The notes beneath the pieces were generated by a model that was not told where the DNA came from, ran no database searches, and saw nothing but the letters and a program-made list of their open reading frames with translations. From Fimbriiglobus sp043785105 (lineage in GTDB: Bacteria > Planctomycetota > Planctomycetia > Gemmatales > Gemmataceae), in contig JAYVXO010000103.1 of NCBI GenBank assembly GCA_043785105.1, forward strand, positions 1 to 64,000: a DNA stretch of 64,000 nucleotides, read 5' to 3'. Shown here piece after piece: positions 36,299-43,957 of this stretch. Numbering within the stretch: the first letter of the stretch is position 1; each line of letters opens with the position of its first letter. Both the position numbers and the translations under genes were made by a program.

Positions 36299-37219
36299 AT
36301 GGGGCGCCTCGGGTGGGTCGTTGGTGTTGGCCTGTTTTACGTTTGCAGTGGTGTTGCGCAGGGGCAACCAATTGCCTCCCCGCCGCCCATTAGTAGCCGG
36401 ACCTCGTCCGGGGTTCCGCTCAGTGAAACGTTCACCCCGAGTCTCGTCTTCCCGAACAGCCCCACGCCGACGCCACGTCCGGAACCAATTCTCGATCCCG
36501 AAGCACCAGTCGAACCCCGTGACCGTGCCGATGGGGGGTTGCTGCCGATGATCCGCCTGCCAAAGCCTTGGACGGGCGGCATGGATTTGGGGTTGAACGG
36601 GGCGAGCGGGAACTCGGACGTGTTCAACTTCCGGGGCGGCTGGAACGTCCGCCGCAAGACCGACACCAACGTGTTCACCTCGGACTTCCTGTACGTGTAT
36701 GCGGTCCAAAACGCGAAGACCAGCACGCAACAAGCGCTGCTCAACTCGCGGGATGAAATCCTGTTCCCCGGCAGCCGCTGGTCGCTGTTCGCCGCCAACC
36801 AAGTCGAATACGACGAACTACGTGCCTATCGGTTCCGCGTCGGCATCTATGGCGGTACGGGTTACACGGTCTTCGACGACTCCCGCAAAACGTTACGAAC
36901 CCGCGTCGGGGTCGGTGCGGTGCGCGAGTTGGGTTCGGACGGGTCCGCCAGTCGGTGGGTCGAGGAATTCCTACTCGGGTACGACTTCCGGTGTAAAGTC
37001 AGCGAGCACAGTTCGCTGATTTCCATCATGGACCTCTACCCCCGGATCGGTGATTGGGGCCAATTTCGATTGCGAGCGCGGGTGGCCTACGAGTACGTCA
37101 TCGACCCCGAAACCGGCACCGTCCTGCGAGTCGGCGTGCAAGACCGCTACGACAGCGACCCCGGCAACGCCAAGCGAAACGACCTGACCTACTTCACGAC
37201 GCTCGGCATCAAGTTTTGA
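36299..37219 (+). CDS. DUF481-like outer-membrane beta-barrel protein
   Basis: A 306-residue protein. ATG 36299 has AGGAAG six nucleotides upstream; the in-frame GTG 36284 is the alternative and would add five residues. It has a signal peptide (WVVGVGLFYVCSGVAQG), a Pro-rich linker, then a run of alternating beta strands typical of YdiY/DUF481 barrels: LGLNGASGNSDVFNFRGG, NVFTSDFLYVYAVQNAK, SRWSLFAANQVEYDELRAYR, LRTRVGVGAVREL, closing with TYFTTLGIKF and a C-terminal Phe as in outer-membrane proteins. It follows system C in the same orientation. Role: unknown; the E. coli relative is called a salt-induced outer-membrane protein. Confidence 0.72.
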   Translation: MGRLGWVVGVGLFYVCSGVAQGQPIASPPPISSRTSSGVPLSETFTPSLVFPNSPTPTPRPEPILDPEAPVEPRDRADGGLLPMIRLPKPWTGGMDLGLNGASGNSDVFNFRGGWNVRRKTDTNVFTSDFLYVYAVQNAKTSTQQALLNSRDEILFPGSRWSLFAANQVEYDELRAYRFRVGIYGGTGYTVFDDSRKTLRTRVGVGAVRELGSDGSASRWVEEFLLGYDFRCKVSEHSSLISIMDLYPRIGDWGQFRLRARVAYEYVIDPETGTVLRVGVQDRYDSDPGNAKRNDLTYFTTLGIKF

Positions 37220-37324
37220 TGCAAATCTGAGTCAACTAGCAAATTCGTGTTGACGTAAACCTTGTCATCAGGCCACGTTATTTTCTTGGCGAAGCAAATC
37301 TTTGTAAAAAGTGCCGTTTTGCTG

Positions 37325-37353
37325 TTGACATTCTTATGGGTGGGCAAATACTA
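37325..37353 (+). promoter_or_regulatory. Sigma-70-type promoter candidate for the MauE-DUF1573 operon
   Basis: A perfect -35 box TTGACA at 37325-37330 is followed after 17 nt by ATACTA at 37348-37353, about 50 nt before the GTG start at 37404. The region upstream is AT-rich by eye. No other good candidate was seen in the gap. Confidence 0.5.
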
Positions 37354-37403
37354 GTGTCACAACTCAACCGGAACGGTCGCCCATTTCATTGCCGGAGTTA
37401 TTT

Positions 37404-38267
37404 GTGCTTTCTTTCTTGCGTACAGAACTGGCCCAGCGTATCGTGCAACTGGCTTTAGGCGGGTTGTTGCTGGGTGCTGCTGGTTTGAAACTGTACGGGC
37501 AGAGTGTTTCGGCTTTGCCATCGGTCGGTTTGTTCGCGGCGCCGAGTGTGCAATTTGCCGCCGTTCTTTGGGAACTTTGTCTGGGCATGGCTTTAATCGT
37601 GGGTATCGGTCGATCCGTTCTTTGGTTTTTATCGGTTGGTACATTCGCGGTTTTCGCTGGTATCAGCGGTTATCTTGGCTGGCAAGGTGTAGCGGATTGT
37701 GGCTGCTTCGGCGCAATCAAAACTAGCCCGTGGTGGACGCTGACCTTAGATCTCGCGGTCCTCCTCCTGCTCATTTGCTCCCACCCGACAAGTTTTGCTA
37801 GCCAGTTGTCAACCCTATTGCATCAGTGGCAGAGATGGGTACCGGCGGCCATCGCCGTTTCGACGGTTGTCCTGCTGACGTATCGGTACGACGGACTGAA
37901 CTACATGCAGGCGGTGATGCATGACGAGCCGTTGCTGGTCCATCCGTCCATTATCGCGGCTGGCGATGTCACCGCCGGCAACCGGGTCGAGTATCACTTC
38001 AGTGTCACCAACCGGACAACGCGCCCTGTTCGCCTGCTCGGCGCACCTTCGACCTGTCGATGCATGGTTGCTGAAGGACTGCCGGCAGAGATTGCTCCAG
38101 GCGAATCCCACAGATTGACTGTGCGCGTTTACTTTGGCGAAAAGCCAGGGTTGTTCGATCAACGTTTCCAACTTTACCTTGAAGACAGCGCTCTGTTCCG
38201 CGTCACTTGCCGGGTCACGGCCAAAGTTCTACCGCGCGATGCGGCGGACGCCGGAGTCGAGCCATAG
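37404..38267 (+). CDS. MauE/DoxX-like redox membrane protein fused to a DUF1573 domain
   Basis: A 287-residue protein starting at GTG 37404, with GGAG six nucleotides upstream. The first 140 residues form about four helices of the MauE/DoxX-like family: IVQLALGGLLLGAAGLKLYG, then VQFAAVLWELCLGMALIVGI, then a loop with the family's Cys pair (VADCGCFGAI) before the last helix. MauE proteins are tied to thiol/disulphide chemistry and to maturation of disulphide-rich partners. The C-terminal 120 residues form a DUF1573 immunoglobulin-like domain (LLGAPSTCRCMVAEG, IAPGESHRLTVRVYF). The next gene encodes a Cys-rich exported peptide, a plausible client. The fusion and the client link are my inference. 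Confidence 0.75.
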   Translation: MLSFLRTELAQRIVQLALGGLLLGAAGLKLYGQSVSALPSVGLFAAPSVQFAAVLWELCLGMALIVGIGRSVLWFLSVGTFAVFAGISGYLGWQGVADCGCFGAIKTSPWWTLTLDLAVLLLLICSHPTSFASQLSTLLHQWQRWVPAAIAVSTVVLLTYRYDGLNYMQAVMHDEPLLVHPSIIAAGDVTAGNRVEYHFSVTNRTTRPVRLLGAPSTCRCMVAEGLPAEIAPGESHRLTVRVYFGEKPGLFDQRFQLYLEDSALFRVTCRVTAKVLPRDAADAGVEP

Positions 38268-38344
38268 GGTCCGATCCGGCGGTCCGTGTCGGGCCGATAC
38301 AAGCCGGTAGTCGGTGTGGTTGATCTCGGATTCGAGGAGATATG

Positions 38345-38728
38345 ATGTTGAAGTCCTGCGGGTTGTTTATGACCACTTTCGTCGGCTGGTCGCTACTCAC
38401 GATCGGCCTCGGGATGGCTAGTCTCGGGGTGATGTCTGTGGCGGGTCGAGATGCAGTCGGTGCGACGGCCACGCTGCCGGTTGGGAATGCCAACGACACT
38501 TACCATAAGCCCGACTGCGAGAACTCGACTCCTGCGAACCCGACCACCTCGGGCTGCGCTTGGAAACTAAACCCAGGATCTTGCGTTGGAGATTGCAACG
38601 CTACCACTGCTAATGCGTGTGCTCCTGCCGCTGGACCACCCCCAACGAAAGTTTCGTGCCTTCAGGTCACTTTACCCGGCGATCTGTCTCGGTCCGACTG
38701 TTGGTGTCAGACCGTGGCCGGCCCGTGA
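38345..38728 (+). CDS. Cys-rich small exported protein
   Basis: A 127-residue protein. The second of two adjacent ATGs (38345) is preferred, since GAGGAG at 38334-38339 is then five nucleotides away instead of two. It has a signal peptide (FMTTFVGWSLLTIGLGMASLG). The mature chain of about 90 residues holds eight Cys (in DCEN, GCAW, SCVGDC, ACAP, SCLQ and DCWC), enough for four disulphides. It is otherwise rich in Thr, Pro, Ala and Asn. I do not recognise a family. It lies between a MauE-type redox protein and another exported protein in the same orientation. It could be an adhesin, inhibitor or signalling peptide; no function is assigned. Confidence 0.6.
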   Translation: MLKSCGLFMTTFVGWSLLTIGLGMASLGVMSVAGRDAVGATATLPVGNANDTYHKPDCENSTPANPTTSGCAWKLNPGSCVGDCNATTANACAPAAGPPPTKVSCLQVTLPGDLSRSDCWCQTVAGP

Positions 38729-38778
38729 GGTTGTGACAACCCGAGTTGATGTCCATCTGACAGATGAGGATCGGGCCA

Positions 38779-39783
38779 ATGAGAATATCAGTTTTGCTTC
38801 TCGCTTTCGTACTCTTTGGCTCGGTTCCTTCTGCTCGTGCCCAAAACGAGCAGAGTTTGCGGGACGCCTTTCTGGCAGAGGCCGTTGAGACTTGGCGTAA
38901 GCTGCCCACGGACTTTCCGTGTTTTCGGATCGAGACCAAAAAAACCGTGCGGCGAACGGAGTCCGGTTCCAAGGATTCCGTTCACACGTATCGCTACGTC
39001 AATCAAAAATCAACGAGTGGCAGTGAGCTTGGGAGCGTCGAAGAAGAATACGGCCAGGCGCTGGCAACGAAAACGGTCTGCATTAATGACCGTTATGCGT
39101 TTCTTGCGACCAAGCGCCAGGCGGGCAACTCCTGGCTCCTCGACCGAATTGACCTGCACCCGTCGCAAGGGCCGGACGTGGAAGTCGGCGGCTATAAAAT
39201 TCGCGGATCGAAAAATACCTTTTACGGGTGGTTGACAATCAACCCGAACCTGCAGTTGATCGACCTCGTGACGAACCCGACGTTCAAAATTATTACGGCC
39301 TCGGAACGACCGAACCGTGAAGTTCGCATCGAATTTACAGCAACAAATCTCGTGAAAAAAGTGATCGAGGAGAAATACACCGGCTGGCTGCAATTTGACC
39401 GATCACGCTATTGGGCGCTGACCAGCTATGAGATCAGCGTGACAGATAGCCGGGATCGGGATCCGGGCGTGTCCGCCGAGACAAAATGCACGCATCAATT
39501 CGTCAACCACCCGAAAAATCTTCCGGTCCGATTCAAAATGCAGGAAGAAAACAAAGGTTACCTTGCTCCGAACAAGTTGTTCATGACTGTCACGACCGAA
39601 ATCGAGACCAAATACACCGACGACTGCCCGAAAGAATCCGAATTCGAGCTGTCTGCGTTCGGCATTTCCGAACCCGTTGGCGTGGCCCCGAAACGGAATA
39701 CGTTAATCTGGTGGTTCATCGGGGGCGGAATTTTCGTTGCTCTGCTTGGCTATTTCGTGATTAAGCGATCTCGCAAAGTGTAG
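38779..39783 (+). CDS. Exported protein with C-terminal membrane anchor, function unknown
   Basis: A 334-residue protein. ATG 38779 follows GAGGA and opens a standard signal peptide (ISVLLLAFVLFGSVPSARAQ). The middle 270 residues are a soluble, strand-rich domain with many charged residues and motifs such as KTVCINDRYAFLATKRQ and VIEEKYTGWLQFDRSRYWAL. The C-terminus has a single helix followed by basic residues (WWFIGGGIFVALLGYFVIKRSRK), placing the domain outside the cytoplasmic membrane. I recognise no named family. It is the third gene of the set begun by the MauE-DUF1573 protein and ends 28 nt before the DUF1559 gene. Confidence 0.65.
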   Translation: MRISVLLLAFVLFGSVPSARAQNEQSLRDAFLAEAVETWRKLPTDFPCFRIETKKTVRRTESGSKDSVHTYRYVNQKSTSGSELGSVEEEYGQALATKTVCINDRYAFLATKRQAGNSWLLDRIDLHPSQGPDVEVGGYKIRGSKNTFYGWLTINPNLQLIDLVTNPTFKIITASERPNREVRIEFTATNLVKKVIEEKYTGWLQFDRSRYWALTSYEISVTDSRDRDPGVSAETKCTHQFVNHPKNLPVRFKMQEENKGYLAPNKLFMTVTTEIETKYTDDCPKESEFELSAFGISEPVGVAPKRNTLIWWFIGGGIFVALLGYFVIKRSRKV

Positions 39784-39811
39784 ATGTGTCAACTTGCACG
39801 GAGTTCTTCAT

Positions 39812-40705
39812 ATGCGTCTGGATCATCAAAACCGTAGCGCGTTCACACTGATCGAACTTCTCGTCGTCATCGCAATCATTGCGGTGCTGATCGGCTTACT
39901 TCTGCCAGCGGTCCAGAAGGTCCGGGCCGCTGCCTCGCAGTTGGCTTGTCAAAACAACCTCAAGCAGATCGCGCTTGCCATCCACAACCACGAGTCGGCG
40001 AATGGCCGCTTACCGCCAGGATTGACACGCGCAGTCAAGGGCGAAAAATTCCCCTACTCGGGGTGGCTACTCCGGTTGTTGCCCGAAGTCGAACAGACCG
40101 GGCTGATGACGTACACCACCAGCGCTTACGAAGCCAAACCGAACTACCCGTTCGCCCTTCCGCACTTGGGCATCATGACCCCGGTGAAAGTGTATGCCTG
40201 CCCGGCGGATCCCCGCCAGATGGAGGTCCGCGACACCCACACGAACCTGCGGGTCGCCGTCGGGGGATACCTCGGGGTCATCGGGACCGACTACCGTTCC
40301 ACGAATGGGATGCTATATCGGGGATCACAGGTACGGTTGACCGACGTGACCGATGGGTGCAGTAACACCGTGATGATTGGGGAGCGGCCACCCAGCCCGG
40401 ACTTCTGGCTGGGCTGGTGGTACGCTTCCGGGTCCGTGGACGGCAGCGGGGACACCGCTTTAGGAGTGCGGGAATTAAACGGCGGCACCGACCCGTACAC
40501 GGCAGCCTGCCCAAAGGGGCCGTACAACTTCCGCCCCGGCAAAGTGACTGAGCAATGCGACGCCTTCCACTTCTGGTCCCTGCATCACGGCGGAGCCAAC
40601 TTCGCATTCGCCGATGGCTCGGTGCGTTTCCTAACCTACTCCGCTGACTCGATGCTACCTGCCCTCGCTACTCGGGCCGGTGGGGAAGTGGTCAGTCTGG
40701 ATTAA
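39812..40705 (+). CDS. DUF1559 protein with type IV pseudopilin N-terminus
   Basis: A 297-residue protein. ATG 39812 with CGGAG eight nucleotides upstream is chosen over the TTG at 39794. The leader ends before FTLIELLVVIAIIAVLIGLL, the class III prepilin signal cut by a prepilin peptidase. The rest follows the planctomycete DUF1559 pattern: ACQNNLKQIALAIHNHE, YACPADPRQ, and the closing H-x-GGANFAFADGSVRFL motif. These proteins occur in dozens of copies in planctomycetes and are thought to act in cell-surface or secretion structures. It ends the four-gene set begun at 37404. The following 222 nt before the convergent KdpD-like gene hold no gene I can support. Confidence 0.9.
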   Translation: MRLDHQNRSAFTLIELLVVIAIIAVLIGLLLPAVQKVRAAASQLACQNNLKQIALAIHNHESANGRLPPGLTRAVKGEKFPYSGWLLRLLPEVEQTGLMTYTTSAYEAKPNYPFALPHLGIMTPVKVYACPADPRQMEVRDTHTNLRVAVGGYLGVIGTDYRSTNGMLYRGSQVRLTDVTDGCSNTVMIGERPPSPDFWLGWWYASGSVDGSGDTALGVRELNGGTDPYTAACPKGPYNFRPGKVTEQCDAFHFWSLHHGGANFAFADGSVRFLTYSADSMLPALATRAGGEVVSLD

Positions 40706-40927
40706 TACTCTGCCCGGTCGTAACTGATCTTTCTCGGATGCCGGATTCTGTTCGACTCTCCTTCATCATCACCGAAAAGCGTTCCGATCGGCGATCGAGA
40801 CCACGCTTGTCGGCGTGCCCATCCAGCCTGCTGACGAGTTATCGTCCCTGATGACCCTGAAGTTTCAGACGGTCGGCGTGGACGGAGCTAAGTTTGTGAC
40901 TGTAATTCTGCTAATGAAAATAGGAGG

Positions 40928-42067
40928 TTAACTTCGTCCGACGACGATGATGTCTGCTTCGGGAACGGCCCGCAACACGTTGTCGAGTACGCTTGGCCCC
41001 AGCCACCGGGCGTACCACGGACGAACGCTTCGACCGAGGACGATGTGGGTGATCCCGTACTCCTTGGCGAACCCTGCGATGGCCCCGGCCACGTCCGTCC
41101 CGGAGAACTGCATCGGCACCCCGTTCAACTGTTGCGCCAGGGTCAAGGTGTCGGTCACCCGCCGTTGGGTTGCCGCGTCTACCCGCTCGACTCGTTCCCG
41201 TGGGGTCTGGATGTAGACGGCGTACCACGGCGCCCCAAGCCGGTCCGCTAACCGTGCCCCGGCCCGGACCATCTTCGGAGCGCTCGGGCTGCCCGAGCTA
41301 ATGCACACCATCACGCGCTCCGACCCCCCTGGAAGCCCGGCGGCCGCCGTCTCCTTCACCCTCCGCCGACGGTCCAACAGGTGGGCCAAGTGTTCCAGTG
41401 CGATCTCCCGAAGCTGGTTCAAATTCTCCGAGGTAAAATAGTTTTCCAACGCCCGACCGACCCGGTCCGACGGGTAGACCTTACCCTGTCGCAGCCGCTC
41501 TTGGAGGTCTTCAGCCGGCAAGTCCACGTTCACCACTTGATCCGCCTGCTGGAGGACGTAGTCCGGAACCCGCTCCTTCTGCCGGACGCCGGTAAACCGC
41601 TCGACCGTGTCGTACAGACTCTCCAGGTGTTGGATGTTCAACGTGCTAATGACGTTGATTCCGGCCCGAAGGAGGTCATCTACGTCTTCGTACCGCTTAC
41701 CATGTTTACTCCCCGGCGCGTTGGTGTGCGCTAGCTCGTCTACCAGCACGACGGTGGGGTGCCGGGCCAGTATTGCGTCGATATCCATTTCCTCAAGGAC
41801 AACGCCACGGTACTCAATCTTGGAGCGGGCGACTTGCTCCAACCCCTCGACAAGCGCGGCCGTATCAGCCCGCCCATGTGTCTCCACAACTCCGACGACG
41901 ACATCGACCCCTTGCAACCGAATTCGCTGGGCTTCTTGCAACATTTCGTAGGTTTTACCGACCCCTGGGGCGAACCCCAAATACACCTTGAGCCGCCCCC
42001 GCTGCTGCTGACGAATCATGGCCAAGAACTGCTCGGGCCGTCCACGAGTTTCATCCGGTGTGCTCAC
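40928..42067 (-). CDS. kdpD: KdpD N-terminal sensor domain plus universal stress domain, without kinase
   Basis: A 379-residue protein equal to only the cytoplasmic N-terminal third of KdpD. The KdpD domain has Walker A GFAPGVGKT (31-39) and Walker B VVLVDELAHTNAPG, then ISTLNIQHLESLYD and DLPAEDLQERLRQGKVY. A universal-stress (Usp) domain follows (RVMVCISSGSPSAPKMV, closing HIVLGRS and DIIVVGRS). The four-helix membrane bundle and histidine kinase are absent. The start is GTG 42067, with GGAGGA upstream and a GTGA overlap with the kinase gene, so it is an intact, coupled gene, not a broken one. In KdpD this part binds ATP and tunes the sensor to intracellular conditions. It probably acts in trans on the adjacent kinase. 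Confidence 0.88.
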   Translation of the reverse strand: MSTPDETRGRPEQFLAMIRQQQRGRLKVYLGFAPGVGKTYEMLQEAQRIRLQGVDVVVGVVETHGRADTAALVEGLEQVARSKIEYRGVVLEEMDIDAILARHPTVVLVDELAHTNAPGSKHGKRYEDVDDLLRAGINVISTLNIQHLESLYDTVERFTGVRQKERVPDYVLQQADQVVNVDLPAEDLQERLRQGKVYPSDRVGRALENYFTSENLNQLREIALEHLAHLLDRRRRVKETAAAGLPGGSERVMVCISSGSPSAPKMVRAGARLADRLGAPWYAVYIQTPRERVERVDAATQRRVTDTLTLAQQLNGVPMQFSGTDVAGAIAGFAKEYGITHIVLGRSVRPWYARWLGPSVLDNVLRAVPEADIIVVGRS

Positions 42068-43941
42068 GAGATTCCTCCGGCGTGAAGCTGATCTTCCGTC
42101 CCGGCCCACAGGGGCAGGAAGAGGCGGAACGTGGTCCCTGAACCCGGCTCACTCTCGCAGACGATCTCGCCCCCGTGTGCGGTCACGATCTCACGCACGA
42201 TCGCCAACCCGAGACCAGTTCCGTGCCCACGACTCTGCCCAGGAATGCGAAAGAACTTATCAAACACGTGGGGTAGGTACTCCACCGGGATACCGACGCC
42301 GGTGTCCTTGACGGCCAACTCAACACGGTCGTGTGTGGCCGCCCGCGCGGACAAAATAATCTGCCCCCCTAGCTCGGTATAGGTGGCGGCGTTGACGAGC
42401 AAGTTATCCAACACCTGACCGAGTCGCCGGGAATCGACAGCCACCATTCCTAGCGGTTGCTCAGTGTCCAGTTCAAACATCAGCCGCTTGCCGTTGAATA
42501 CTTGATGCACTCGCTCGGCTGCCGCTTGGAGTAGCTGGCCTGGTTCTTCCGGCGCCAGCTTGAGTTGCTCGTTGCCGTGTTCGAGTCGGGCCAAATACAG
42601 CAGGTGATCGACGATCCCGACTAGTCGCTCCGTGTTTTCCCGTGCGTCAATCAATAATTCCGTCTGCTTCGCGGTGAGGGGTCCGACAGCCTCCTCGATC
42701 AACAAGTGGACCGCCAATCGTAGCCCGGTCAGTGGGGTCTTCAGCTCATGACTCGCGGTTGCAACCAAGTCACTCTTGAACTCGTCCAGCAGGCGGAACC
42801 GGGTCACGTCGTTCAGGACGACTGCCGCCCCAAGCGTGCCGCCGTAGGGGTCGCGCACAGGAAGTACCTGTGGGATGTACGATCGGTCTTCACCTCCGAT
42901 CCGGTAGGTGACCGCCTGGTCGAACGACTGGGTGAGAAATGATTGTTGGGTTTGGAGGGCGGCCTCGATCGGGCCACGGAGGCGATCCGGCGGTTGCCAC
43001 ACCGGACCAGGCTGGTCCCCATCGGGCACCACTCCCAGGAGATTACGGGCAGCCGGGTTCGCCATTTCTACGCGCCCATCGCGGTCCACCACCAAGACCG
43101 GATCGGGGAACGAGTCGATCGCCGCTTGGCTCGCTTGCTGTGCCCGGAGGAGACGGGACGCCAGAGACTGTTTCAGGTCTCGTAACTGCGAGGTCATCCG
43201 ATTAAATGCCGCTACCAACTCGCCGATCTCGTCTCGCGTATTGGCCGTCACCATCTGGTCGAATCGGCCATCCCCGACCGCGCGGGCGGACCGCGTCAAG
43301 TCGTCGATCGGGCGTAGGATGGTGCGGGTCGTCCGCCACGCGAGTAGGCCGGTTGCGGCAATGGCGGCGAGTAGGCCCAAGCCCGCCCAGAGCCGGGTCG
43401 TCGCCGCAGTCTCCCGTGCCTGTTGGCTGGCCGCCTCCATACTGTCTTGATTCAAACGGCGGATTTCACCGGCGACTTGCTTAATCTGTTGGAGCGTTTC
43501 CAGTAACGGCCCCGGCTGCCCGTCCGGCAGGAAGTAGTCGATGGCCCGCTCGCCGGCGGGACGAGCCGGGTCGAAAAAGCGACCCCCGAGGAATTGATAC
43601 CGATCGGTCAATGCGGTTAGGCGATCGACCAACTCTTTCTCGCCCGGCTCGGTGATGTTGTTTTGCTCGACCTCCAGGTGCTTCTGGTAGGCGATCCAAT
43701 TCTCGTCATACTGGCGTTTGGCCCGAGGTCGTTCGGCCTGCGCGAACTGGAAAGACGAGTCAATTCGTTCAACCGCTTCGTTCAGACCATTCATTGCCTC
43801 CACGCTGCGGTAATTTTCCCGGAGGATGGCCTCGATCCGATCTCCTACAACGCCGAGGGAATAGATGAACGCGACCCCTAGCACAATCAGCAAGAGGAGC
43901 ACGGGGGCAAACGACAGCCACAGACGATAACGCAACGACAT
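42064..43941 (-). CDS. HAMP-PAS sensor histidine kinase linked to the kdp locus
   Basis: A 625-residue membrane kinase. ATG 43941 follows CCAGGA and gives a direct membrane start (LWLSFAPVLLLLIVLGVAFIYSL); the longer frame to 44085 overlaps the regulator gene and is rejected. The order is helix one, a helical periplasmic domain of about 150 residues, helix two (LWAGLGLLAAIAATGLLAW), HAMP, PAS (IDSFPDPVLVVDRDGRVEMANPA), HisKA with SHELKTPLTGL, and HATPase (LLVNAATYT, DTGVGI, GTGLGLAIV). It lies 16 nt after the sigma-54 regulator and overlaps the KdpD-like gene. It is not homologous to KdpD's own membrane region. It probably phosphorylates the regulator at 43958 in response to potassium or turgor signals relayed by the KdpD fragment. 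Confidence 0.87.
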   Translation of the reverse strand: MSLRYRLWLSFAPVLLLLIVLGVAFIYSLGVVGDRIEAILRENYRSVEAMNGLNEAVERIDSSFQFAQAERPRAKRQYDENWIAYQKHLEVEQNNITEPGEKELVDRLTALTDRYQFLGGRFFDPARPAGERAIDYFLPDGQPGPLLETLQQIKQVAGEIRRLNQDSMEAASQQARETAATTRLWAGLGLLAAIAATGLLAWRTTRTILRPIDDLTRSARAVGDGRFDQMVTANTRDEIGELVAAFNRMTSQLRDLKQSLASRLLRAQQASQAAIDSFPDPVLVVDRDGRVEMANPAARNLLGVVPDGDQPGPVWQPPDRLRGPIEAALQTQQSFLTQSFDQAVTYRIGGEDRSYIPQVLPVRDPYGGTLGAAVVLNDVTRFRLLDEFKSDLVATASHELKTPLTGLRLAVHLLIEEAVGPLTAKQTELLIDARENTERLVGIVDHLLYLARLEHGNEQLKLAPEEPGQLLQAAAERVHQVFNGKRLMFELDTEQPLGMVAVDSRRLGQVLDNLLVNAATYTELGGQIILSARAATHDRVELAVKDTGVGIPVEYLPHVFDKFFRIPGQSRGHGTGLGLAIVREIVTAHGGEIVCESEPGSGTTFRLFLPLWAGTEDQLHAGGIS

Positions 43942-43957
43942 GTTCACGATCCTGGAG

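Noticed and set aside
40706..40927. Short plus-strand frame ending near 40931
   Set aside because: About 50 open codons with no start, ribosome site or recognisable motif; it may be chance or old debris between two convergent genes.
40928..42067. KdpD gene as a truncated pseudogene
   Set aside because: Motifs are intact, the start is translationally coupled to the kinase gene, and no remnant of the missing domains follows. It is better seen as a functional short form.
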